Positions 1 through 7,506 of a stretch of DNA of 64,000 nt are shown piece after piece. Position numbers and translations under genes: made by a program. The stretch is taken from the NCBI GenBank assembly GCA_036003045.1, contig DASYSS010000101.1, positions 16,964 through 80,963 on the forward strand. Reading direction: 5' to 3'. Position 1 is the stretch's first letter. Each line of letters opens with the position of its first letter. Below the pieces are notes generated by a model. That model saw only the letters and a program-made list of their open reading frames with translations, was not told the origin of the DNA and made no database searches. Source of the DNA: Gemmatimonadaceae bacterium. Lineage in GTDB: Bacteria; Gemmatimonadota; Gemmatimonadetes; Gemmatimonadales; Gemmatimonadaceae.

Positions 1-695
1 CGTATCCCGGCGACGCGAACGGCACTCAGACGCAGCGCGCGCTCGCGGCCGTGACGGAGCAGATCGTGGCCCCGGCCGACGTCGTGGTGGACCTCCACGG
101 CGGCGACCTCGACGAGGATCTGCGCCCCTACAGCTATTGGTTTCGCGGTGGACGCGCCGCACAGGACTCGGCGGGACTCCGACTCGCGCTTGCGTTCGGG
201 CTCGACCACATCATCGTCACCGACGTCGATCCGTCAGCGCCGACCGCCGGTCGGTCGCTTTCCGGACAGGCGCTCGTCCGCGGCAAGACCGTGCTGGTCG
301 CTGAAGCGGGGCGCAGCGGAATCGTCGCCAACGCCGATCTCACTTCGCTCGTGGACGGTTCGCTGAACGTGCTCGGCGCGCTCCGCATGATCGAGCGGCG
401 CGCCACACCCCTCAAGCACGTCACCTGGCTCGCGGGCGCGGGCGCACGCGTCGCGGCGGATAGTGCGGGAGTCTTCTTCCCCGGTGTCGCGCGCGACGTT
501 CGCGTGACGAAGGGACAAGTGGTCGGCCGGACGACCGACTATCTCGGCCGTCCGACCGGGGAGATCCGCGCGCCGATCGACGGACTCGTCACGTTCATCC
601 GTGGCGTCCCGTCGATGGCTCCGCGGGCAACGTTGGTAAACGTCGCGCCGGTGTTGCCCGATTCCGGAAGTTGGAAAGCGCCGAAAGCGCCCTAA
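1..695 (+). CDS. Succinylglutamate desuccinylase/aspartoacylase (AstE/AspA) family protein, 5' truncated
   Basis: The reading frame is open from base 3, so the gene enters the window already in progress and the GTG at 51 is internal. The product matches the C-terminal two thirds of the AstE/AspA zinc hydrolases, which remove acyl groups from amino acids. DVVVDLHGGD carries the third zinc-ligand histidine of the M14-like fold; the HxxE pair is upstream of the window. The end (VTKGQVVGRTTDYLGRPTGEI, APIDGLVTF) is the biotinyl-lipoyl-like beta domain typical of this family. The substrate cannot be told from sequence; relatives are often annotated only as M14 family metallopeptidase. The stop codon overlaps the last 4 bases of the convergent lipoprotein gene. 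Confidence 0.8.
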   Translation, partial: YPGDANGTQTQRALAAVTEQIVAPADVVVDLHGGDLDEDLRPYSYWFRGGRAAQDSAGLRLALAFGLDHIIVTDVDPSAPTAGRSLSGQALVRGKTVLVAEAGRSGIVANADLTSLVDGSLNVLGALRMIERRATPLKHVTWLAGAGARVAADSAGVFFPGVARDVRVTKGQVVGRTTDYLGRPTGEIRAPIDGLVTFIRGVPSMAPRATLVNVAPVLPDSGSWKAPKAP

Positions 696-1333
696 CGCAA
701 GCGGACCGTATCCATCGAGCGCACGGTCATGCGTGTGCCTTCCGGAATCACGGATTGGGTCGAGCCCGTACCGAGCGAGATGACCGTACCCGCGGCCGCG
801 CCCAGCAGACCGCCGGTGATGATTTTCGACAGCTCAGCGCCCCCGATGATCGCGCCGAGCGCCGCACCCGCGATCGCGCCAACGCCGGCTTCCTTCGCGA
901 CGGACGCCTTCGTCGGATCCGTTTGCTCGCTGCTCACCTTGACGTCCGCGATCTGTCCGTCGAACGGATACGACGTTCCTCGGATGCGGACACTATCGAA
1001 CGCGAGTCGAATCACGGACTGTTCTCCCGGCAGGTTCGCCGAATGCAAGCCCGTGACATGGCCGAAGAGCATCGAGCCTACAGGAACCGCGTCGACGCCG
1101 TTCGACGCGCGAACGGCTTCAGTCACCGTCGCACTGAATTGATCCCCCTCGTGGCTGGAACGCGTTCCAACCGACTCGTTCAGTCGAACTCGCATCGTCG
1201 TACCGGAAGGAAGCACGGCGCCGTTCATCGGAGTGGCAGGCGCGATTTCGCCGGCGGACTCGACGCGTGTCCCGGATGCGCACGCTCCCGCGACGAGCGC
1301 CGCGGCCAGTGTGATTGCGATGTGTCGCGTCAT
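692..1333 (-). CDS. Glycine-zipper lipoprotein, hypothetical
   Basis: A 213-residue exported protein of unknown function. I start it at the ATG at 1333 because AGGGAGAG lies just upstream and the N-terminus is then a lipoprotein signal peptide with lipobox VAGAC (Cys18). A longer in-frame start at 1402 would bury the signal. The middle (SGTTMRVRLNESVGTRSS and the following VPVGSMLFGHV) resembles the small beta domain seen in bacterial conjugal-transfer TrbI-like and envelope proteins. Residues of about 150-190 form a glycine zipper (GAIAGAALGAIIGG, GGLLGAAAG), suggesting insertion in or packing against a membrane. It is convergent with the deacylase gene with a 4-base overlap. Confidence 0.75.
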   Translation of the reverse strand: MTRHIAITLAAALVAGACASGTRVESAGEIAPATPMNGAVLPSGTTMRVRLNESVGTRSSHEGDQFSATVTEAVRASNGVDAVPVGSMLFGHVTGLHSANLPGEQSVIRLAFDSVRIRGTSYPFDGQIADVKVSSEQTDPTKASVAKEAGVGAIAGAALGAIIGGAELSKIITGGLLGAAAGTVISLGTGSTQSVIPEGTRMTVRSMDTVRLR

Positions 1334-1540
1334 TGAGACTCTCCCTGTCGCTGACGTGAGCTGAAAAACACGCCAGGTGGGAAGGCAAGTCGCACGCCTC
1401 ACGGCCCACGGCTGACCCGAAGCTCCGGTCGAGTGCGCTAGCGTCAGTTGCTCATCGCGCCTGGACTTGCGAGAATTCCATTCGCGGGCAATTGCCCGAA
1501 CGACGCAGATCCGGTCGCCTCTTCGTCACAATCCCCGAGT

Positions 1541-2512
1541 ATGGCAGAGTCGACTGTCAGTCGCCGAGAGTTTCTCGTGCAATCGAGCTCGTGCGCGGCG
1601 CACCTCGCGCTCGCGGCGACCGTCATGCCGACAGCGGCGCGCACGCTCTGGTCGGCCCCGGTGGGACGCGTCGTGGCGCGAGAGCCGTTCGGAAACCTCG
1701 AGCGAATCTCCGACGGCGTCTGGGCTCTCGTGTCGACTCCGCTCAACGGAGACAGCACGACGGTCTCCAACGGCGGAATCATCGTCGGAAAGGACGCGGT
1801 GTTGGCAATCGAAGGATTCAACCGCCCCGCCGGCGCGCAATGGTTGGCCGGCAAGGCGCGCGAGCTCACGGGTCGTTGGCCGACGCACGTCGTCCTCACG
1901 CACTATCACGCGGACCACGCGAATGGAGTCGCGGGCTATCTCGCCGGGGGCGACCACCCGGTCGTCCGCTCCACGGCGCGCACTCGCGACTTGGTCATCG
2001 AGCGCAACAAACCCGAGGACACGTCGCGCGTAGCGGCGGTTCGCGACTCGGTGGTGATCACCGCCACCGAACCGACGACATTGGATCTCGGCGGGCGGTC
2101 GGTTCGGGTGATTCCTCGGCTTGGCCACACGGAAAGTGACATTTCGTTGGAACTCGACGAGCCTTCGATCGTTTTTGCTGGCGATTTGTTCTGGAACGCC
2201 ATGTTTCCGAACTTCGTCGACGCGATTCCAACGAAGCTTGCGGCATCGGTGCGAGCGCTCCGGCGTACGCGCGACACGCTGTACGTCCCGGGCCACGGTC
2301 CGCTCGGACGTGCCGCGGAGTTCGACCGGTATGTGGCGATGCTCGACGAGGTCGAGAAAGCGGCGCGGGCGGGACTCGCGGCCGGGACCTCGCCCGTCGA
2401 TCTCGGAGCCAAATTCTCGCTCCCGGCGTCGCTCGGTGAGTGGACGCTCTTCAACAAAGTCTTCTATCAACGTGCCTTTGAGGCGTGGTACCGCGAGCTG
2501 AAACCGGCGTGA
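1541..2512 (+). CDS. Tat-exported metallo-beta-lactamase-fold hydrolase
   Basis: A 323-residue MBL-fold enzyme. The ATG at 1541 puts a twin-arginine signal (SRREFLVQSSS) at the N-terminus, so I reject the longer start at 1448. The zinc motif HYHADH is at residues 121-126, followed by a glycine-rich loop, a later GHTESD histidine and FAGDLF aspartate, and VPGHGP, the order expected for class B3/quinoprotein-relay-type MBL proteins. The family hydrolyses esters, thioesters or lactams in the periplasm; which one cannot be read from sequence. It precedes another Tat protein at 2622 by about 110 bases, in the same direction, but the gap argues against tight coupling. Confidence 0.85.
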   Translation: MAESTVSRREFLVQSSSCAAHLALAATVMPTAARTLWSAPVGRVVAREPFGNLERISDGVWALVSTPLNGDSTTVSNGGIIVGKDAVLAIEGFNRPAGAQWLAGKARELTGRWPTHVVLTHYHADHANGVAGYLAGGDHPVVRSTARTRDLVIERNKPEDTSRVAAVRDSVVITATEPTTLDLGGRSVRVIPRLGHTESDISLELDEPSIVFAGDLFWNAMFPNFVDAIPTKLAASVRALRRTRDTLYVPGHGPLGRAAEFDRYVAMLDEVEKAARAGLAAGTSPVDLGAKFSLPASLGEWTLFNKVFYQRAFEAWYRELKPA

Positions 2513-2621
2513 TACGCGGTGCGCGCGATTTTGTTGTCCGCAGGGCGGATGATTTCGCGTTGGTACTGAAGTCCTGAACGAGCTACCCACCAGAACGGCG
2601 CGAACGCGCCGGGGAGGAAGC

Positions 2622-3296
2622 ATGAACGATCGTCCACCAACTGAGCTGGAGCAGGGCCGCCGCGCATTTCTCGGCAAGATCGCCGTCGGAGCAGCCGGCC
2701 TCTCGATGGCCGCGGCGATCGATCCGTGGGAGGCATGGGCCCAGGCTCGCGCCAACGGCGCACCGGACGGCGAGCATTGGCTCGACAATCTGAAGGGCAC
2801 GCACAGACAGCTCGTCGATGCCTACCAGCCGAACGAAGGGTTCCCGTTTGCGTTCGTGTGGTCGTTCGGGCTGGTGCAGCCGCCGCCGGCGCAGATCGGC
2901 ACGGTCATGGTGCTGCGCCATTTCGCGATGCCCTTCGCGTTGAACGACGCGATGTGGGCGAAATACAAGATCGGCGAGGGGATCAAGTTCAACGACCCCG
3001 CGACGAAGGCGCCCGCGGTCAAGAACGTCATGTACAAGGCGAAGCCCGGCACGCTGCCAATCGACGACATCGCGATCGACAAGCTCATGGCCAAGGGCAC
3101 GATCTTCGGCGCCTGCAACGTCGCGCTGCAGTTCCTGAGCGGCGAGTTTGCCGCCAACGCCAAGGTGTCAAAGGAAGCGGCCGCGAAGGAATGGGCGGCC
3201 AACTTGGTTCCGGGAATCCCCCTCATCCCGTCGGGGACCTGGGGAGTGAACCGGGCACAGCAAAAGGGATGCACCTACTGCACCGGCGGCGGTTGA
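2622..3296 (+). CDS. Tat-signal protein, DsrE-like
   Basis: A 224-residue protein with a clear Tat signal (GRRAFLGK, then a hydrophobic stretch ending WAQA) and a strong Shine-Dalgarno (GGGGAGGAAGC) before the ATG. The mature part has the pattern VMVLRHFAMPFALNDAMW, then KYKIGEG, then LMAKGTIFGACNVAL, which resembles the DsrE/DsrF/YchN fold as found in exported relatives. It ends with the unusual tail GCTYCTGGG; its two cysteines could form a disulfide or bind metal. DsrE proteins act in sulfur relay or as small oligomeric domains, but export makes that role doubtful. It lies just upstream of the DUF1592-DUF1552-ankyrin genes, separated by a hairpin. Confidence 0.7.
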   Translation: MNDRPPTELEQGRRAFLGKIAVGAAGLSMAAAIDPWEAWAQARANGAPDGEHWLDNLKGTHRQLVDAYQPNEGFPFAFVWSFGLVQPPPAQIGTVMVLRHFAMPFALNDAMWAKYKIGEGIKFNDPATKAPAVKNVMYKAKPGTLPIDDIAIDKLMAKGTIFGACNVALQFLSGEFAANAKVSKEAAAKEWAANLVPGIPLIPSGTWGVNRAQQKGCTYCTGGG

Positions 3297-3330
3297 TCGG
3301 AAACCCCGGGTGATTCACCCGAGAAATGCA

Positions 3331-3372
3331 TGGAAAGAGGCGTCTGGCCGGCTGGCCGGGCGCCTCTTTCCA
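3331..3372. terminator. Perfect 12-bp stem-loop after the DsrE-like gene
   Basis: TGGAAAGAGGCG at 3331-3342 pairs exactly with 3361-3372, with an 18-base GC-rich loop that can itself fold (GGCCGGCTGGCC). No long T run follows, so it is a probable but not classical intrinsic terminator. The rest of 3297-3573 holds nothing I can identify beyond the leader of the next gene. Confidence 0.55.
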
Positions 3373-3573
3373 TTTCAGCTCCGGCGGCCCCGTGAATGCA
3401 TCACTCATGAAGGGTTGCCAAGGAGCCGTAAACGCTTGATAGTGTTGGTGCGTATGCATCGTGACGCCGGGGGTGTTCAACCCCTAGGACTTGGCGTGCG
3501 CACCTGAAATAGTCCGTGTAGCCGCACGAAAACATTGACACGACAGACCGGCTTCCCCGGGAGATTGTCGAGC

Positions 3574-6069
3574 ATGAAGATCGTGTTTGCATCGGTTGCG
3601 GCAGTCAGCGCCGCGGTGGCCTTTTCGGTCGGCACCGCGACTGGAACGCGAGCCCCTAACTATTTACGGCCCAACGCGTCCCCGACGAGACCTCTCGTAA
3701 AACCTCCGGCCAAGCACGCCGCGCGCTCAGCCAAGCCCGCGCCCTCGCCGACGATTCCGATCAGCGCACTCAACGCGGTCGTCGACCAGTACTGCACCGA
3801 TTGCCACAACGACCAGATGATGGTCGGCAATCTTTCACTAGAGCACTACGACGTCGCAGCCGCGCCATCGCGATGGGCCGCATCGGAAAAGATGATCCGA
3901 AAGTTGCGCTCCGCGATGATGCCTCTCCCCGGCGCGCCGCGTCCGGGCGGTGACACGCTGACGCAGCTGGTCGCGACCATCGAGCAGGTCATCGACCGCG
4001 CGGCGAAACCGAATCCGGGCAGTCGCACGTTCCAGCGGCTGAACCGCGCGGAATACGAAAACGCCGTGCGCGATCTGATCGGACTCGACGTGACCGCCGG
4101 AGATTGGCTGCCGCTCGACACGAAGAGCGCCAACTTCGACAACATCGCCGACGCGCAAATCCTGTCGCCGACGTTGCTCGACGCGTACCTCAACGCCGCG
4201 TCGGCCGTGAGCCGCCTCGCCGTCGGCGACAAGAACGCCGCGCTCTCGCAGACGACCTACAAGTCGTCGCCGTTCGCGTCGCAGCATCCGTGGGATCACG
4301 TCGACGGCGCGCCGTTCGGCACTCGCGGCGGCATCGTCACGAAGTACGTCTTTCCCGCCGACGGGATGTATCAGTTCCGCATGGTCATCGAGGGCGGTGT
4401 CGGCGTGCACCTCGAGGACGTGGACATCTCGGTGGACGGCAAGAGCGTCTCGCTCTTCCACTACGAGAAGGGCGTGAATCGCACCGCCGCGTCGGCCGAC
4501 GCGCCGCTCGGCGCCGATCTCTATACCACCGATCCCATCGCGTTGAAGGCGGGTCAGCAGATGGTGTCGGCCGCGTTCGTTCGCCGCACCGACGGCCCCT
4601 ACGAAGACCTGATCAGGCCGCACGACTGGTCGATGGCATCGAACGGCAACGCGAGCGCCGGCACGACGACGCCGCCGCACATCATGGAATTGACGGTCAT
4701 CGGGCCGTCGAAGATCACGGGCGTGTCGGACACGAAGAGCCGGCGCATGATCTTCTCCTGCCGTCCGTCGAAGACGCTCACTGAACGCGCCTGCGCCGAG
4801 CAGATCGTCACCCGGCTCGGCACGCGCGCCTACCGCCGTCCGCTGACGAAGCACGACGTCGACGGCCTGATGGCGTTTTACACGCAGGGCGCGAAGAGCG
4901 GGGGCTTCGAGGAAGGCGTACGGTCGGCGCTCCAGGCAACGCTGTCGAGTCCGTATTTCGTGTTCCGCTTCGAGCCGGTGCCGGCGAACGTCGCGCCGGG
5001 ACAGAACTACCAGATCAGCGACATCGATCTCGCGTCGCGGCTGTCGTTCTTCATCTGGGGAAGCATCCCGGACGATCAGCTGCTCAAGCTCGCCGAACAG
5101 AAAAAGCTTTCCGACCCGAAGACGCTCGATCGCGAGCTGCACCGCATGCTCGCCGATCCGAAGTCCGAGGCGCTGGCGTCTCGCTTCGCGGCGCAGTGGC
5201 TCCGGCTTCAGGACCTCGACAAGGTTCACCCGGACGCCTACCTGTTCCCCGACTACGACCAGCAGCTCACCGACGACATGCGCCGGGAGACGCAGCTCTT
5301 CTTCCAGGACGTCGTCAGGAACGACCGAAGCATCCTCGACTTCTTCAATGCGAACTTCACGTACGTGAACGAGCGGCTGGCCCGTCACTACGACATTCCA
5401 AACGTCTCCGGCTCGGACTTCCGCCGCGTCGAGTATCCGGACAGCAACCGCCGCGGAATCTTCGGACAGGGCGCCTACCTCGTGCAGACGTCGATCGCGG
5501 ACCGCACGTCGCCGGTGCTGCGCGGCAAGTGGATCATGGAAGTGCTGATGGACATGCCGCCGCCGCCCCCGCCGCCCAACGTTCCGACGCTCGATGAAAC
5601 GGCCGCCGGGAAGGACGGTCATCCGCTCACCACGCGCGAGCGGATGGAGATTCATCGCAAGAATCCGACGTGCAACACGTGTCACCAGTACATGGACCCG
5701 ATCGGTCTCGCGATGGATAACTTCGACGTCACCGGCAAGTGGCGGTATCGCGAGAACGCCATGCTTCTCGATACGCGCGGCAATCTGTACGACGGCACGC
5801 CGATCCAGACGCCGGGCGATCTGACGACGGCGCTGCTCAAGCGGCCGATCCCGCTGGTGCGCGCGTTCGCCGAGAACCTCATGGCGTACGCGTTGGGACG
5901 TCGGGTCGAGGACTTCGACCAGCCGACGATCCGCGCGATCGCCAAGCAAGCTGAGACCAACGACTACCGATTCTCGTCGTTCGTGAACGGGGTCGTGCGC
6001 AGTGATGCATTCAGGATGAAGCGAGCGGAAGACGCAGTGGCCGCAACCGACACCAAAGACAAGCACTAA
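3574..6069 (+). CDS. DUF1592/DUF1588/DUF1585-type (PSCyt1) exported dihaem protein
   Basis: An 831-residue exported protein. The ATG at 3574 has GGGAG about ten bases upstream and begins a Sec signal peptide; the in-frame start at 3535 is less likely. Domains run in the family order: PSCyt1 haem domain with CTDCH at residues 74-78; DUF1587 (RLNRAEYENAVRDL); a carbohydrate-binding-like beta region; DUF1595 (RAYRRPLTKHDV); DUF1592 (SSPYFVFRFEP, RLSFFIWGSIPD); DUF1588 (GIFGQGAYLVQTS, PPPPPPPNVP) containing a second haem motif CNTCH at 700-704; DUF1585 (NLMAYALGRRVEDFD). The family abounds in planctomycetes, acidobacteria and gemmatimonads and is always paired with DUF1501/DUF1552 genes, as here. 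Biochemical role unknown; a periplasmic oxidation tied to polymer breakdown is often guessed. Confidence 0.92.
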   Translation: MKIVFASVAAVSAAVAFSVGTATGTRAPNYLRPNASPTRPLVKPPAKHAARSAKPAPSPTIPISALNAVVDQYCTDCHNDQMMVGNLSLEHYDVAAAPSRWAASEKMIRKLRSAMMPLPGAPRPGGDTLTQLVATIEQVIDRAAKPNPGSRTFQRLNRAEYENAVRDLIGLDVTAGDWLPLDTKSANFDNIADAQILSPTLLDAYLNAASAVSRLAVGDKNAALSQTTYKSSPFASQHPWDHVDGAPFGTRGGIVTKYVFPADGMYQFRMVIEGGVGVHLEDVDISVDGKSVSLFHYEKGVNRTAASADAPLGADLYTTDPIALKAGQQMVSAAFVRRTDGPYEDLIRPHDWSMASNGNASAGTTTPPHIMELTVIGPSKITGVSDTKSRRMIFSCRPSKTLTERACAEQIVTRLGTRAYRRPLTKHDVDGLMAFYTQGAKSGGFEEGVRSALQATLSSPYFVFRFEPVPANVAPGQNYQISDIDLASRLSFFIWGSIPDDQLLKLAEQKKLSDPKTLDRELHRMLADPKSEALASRFAAQWLRLQDLDKVHPDAYLFPDYDQQLTDDMRRETQLFFQDVVRNDRSILDFFNANFTYVNERLARHYDIPNVSGSDFRRVEYPDSNRRGIFGQGAYLVQTSIADRTSPVLRGKWIMEVLMDMPPPPPPPNVPTLDETAAGKDGHPLTTRERMEIHRKNPTCNTCHQYMDPIGLAMDNFDVTGKWRYRENAMLLDTRGNLYDGTPIQTPGDLTTALLKRPIPLVRAFAENLMAYALGRRVEDFDQPTIRAIAKQAETNDYRFSSFVNGVVRSDAFRMKRAEDAVAATDTKDKH

Positions 6070-6096
6070 CCAACCCGACTCGGGGGAAGGCGGACC

Positions 6097-7494
6097 ATGC
6101 AGATCCTCACTGGAAAGGCGTTGCCTCGTCGGACGTTCTTGCGCGGGCTGGGAGCGGCGGTCGCCCTCCCCTACCTCGACGCGATGGTGCCGGCGCTCGG
6201 GGCGCTGACCAAACGCTCGGTCACCTCGGCGCCGGGCGAGAAGACGCGCTTCGTCGCCATCGAGTCGGTTCACGGCGCCGCCGGCAGCAACATCTGGGGC
6301 GCGTCCAAGAACCTCTGGGCGCCCGCCGCGACCGGCAAAGACTTCGTGCTCAACCCGGACGGTGCGCTCATCCCGCTCGAGCCGTGGCGCAAGACGCTCA
6401 CGATCATCAGCAACACCGACACGCGCATGGCCGAAGCGTTCGACGCCCCGGAGATCGGCGGCGACCACTTCAGGTCGAGCGCGGTCTTCCTCACCCAGTC
6501 GCACCCGAAGCAGACGCAGGGATCGGATCTCTACGTCGGCACGTCGATGGATCAGCTGATCGCCCGCCACATCGGCGGCGACTCGGCGATCCCCTCGATG
6601 CAGCTCTGCATCGAGAACCTCGACCAGGCCGGCGGCTGCTATTACAACTACGCGTGCGCGTACACCGACACGATCAGCTGGGCAAGCCCCAGCGAGCCGC
6701 TGCCGATGATCCGCAATCCGCGCACAGCCTTCGACCTGCTGTTCGGCGCGGGCAACAACAACGCCGACCGGGTCACGCGCCGCAAGGCGAATCAGAGCAT
6801 TCTCGACTGGATCACCGGCGAGACGAATTCTCTGAAGCGCCAGCTCGGTCCTGCGGACCAGCAGCGTCTCGACAAATACCTGCAGGACATTCGTGAGCTC
6901 GAGCGCCGAATCCAAGCTGTCGAGGCGCGCAACTCCAGTGGTGAATCGCGCGAGCTGCCCGAGGCGCCGGTCGGCGTTCCGGACTCCTTCGCCGAGCACA
7001 TGCAGCTGATGTTCGATTTCCAGGTGCTCGCGTTCCAGTCCGACATGACACGCGTGTTCTCGTTCAAGACGGGCCGCGACGCGTCGAGCCGCCAGTTCCC
7101 CGAGAGCGGCACGGACAAGGGCTTCCATCCGGCGTCGCACCACGGCGGCCGCGAGTCGGCGATCTTGGACTTCAACAAGATCAATCGGTACCACGTGAGC
7201 CTGCTGCCGTACTTCCTCGACAAGCTGGCCAACACGATGGACGGGGAAAAGAGCCTGCTCGATCAGACGATGATCATGTACGGCTCGCCGATGGCCGACG
7301 GCAACATTCACAACCACCGCCGCTGCCCACTGCTCCTGCTCGGACATGGCAACGGACGCATTGCCGGCGAGATGCACCTCAAGGCGCCCGACGGAACGCC
7401 GATGGCCAACGTGTTCCTCACCTTGATGCACAAGCTCGGCTTGAACAACAACAGTTTCGGCGACAGCACGGGCGAGTTCGCACTCAGCGTCTGA
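6097..7494 (+). CDS. DUF1552 domain-containing Tat protein
   Basis: A 465-residue protein with an N-terminal twin-arginine signal (PRRTFLRGLGAAVALPYLD), so it is exported folded, probably with a metal. The body matches DUF1552, a distant relative of the alkaline phosphatase/sulfatase-like DUF1501 group: FVAIESVHG near the start, HFRSSAVFLTQ, GTSMDQLIARHIG, and MYGSPMADGNIHNH plus LGHG near the end, which supply candidate metal-binding His and Asp. It begins 27 bases after the cytochrome gene with a GGGGGAAGG ribosome site, so the two are surely cotranscribed. Reaction unknown. Confidence 0.93.
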   Translation: MQILTGKALPRRTFLRGLGAAVALPYLDAMVPALGALTKRSVTSAPGEKTRFVAIESVHGAAGSNIWGASKNLWAPAATGKDFVLNPDGALIPLEPWRKTLTIISNTDTRMAEAFDAPEIGGDHFRSSAVFLTQSHPKQTQGSDLYVGTSMDQLIARHIGGDSAIPSMQLCIENLDQAGGCYYNYACAYTDTISWASPSEPLPMIRNPRTAFDLLFGAGNNNADRVTRRKANQSILDWITGETNSLKRQLGPADQQRLDKYLQDIRELERRIQAVEARNSSGESRELPEAPVGVPDSFAEHMQLMFDFQVLAFQSDMTRVFSFKTGRDASSRQFPESGTDKGFHPASHHGGRESAILDFNKINRYHVSLLPYFLDKLANTMDGEKSLLDQTMIMYGSPMADGNIHNHRRCPLLLLGHGNGRIAGEMHLKAPDGTPMANVFLTLMHKLGLNNNSFGDSTGEFALSV

Positions 7495-7506
7495 GGAGGA
7501 CGCGGC

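Noticed and set aside
1448..1540. Upstream start for the MBL-fold hydrolase
   Set aside because: It would put 31 residues before a twin-arginine signal, preventing export.
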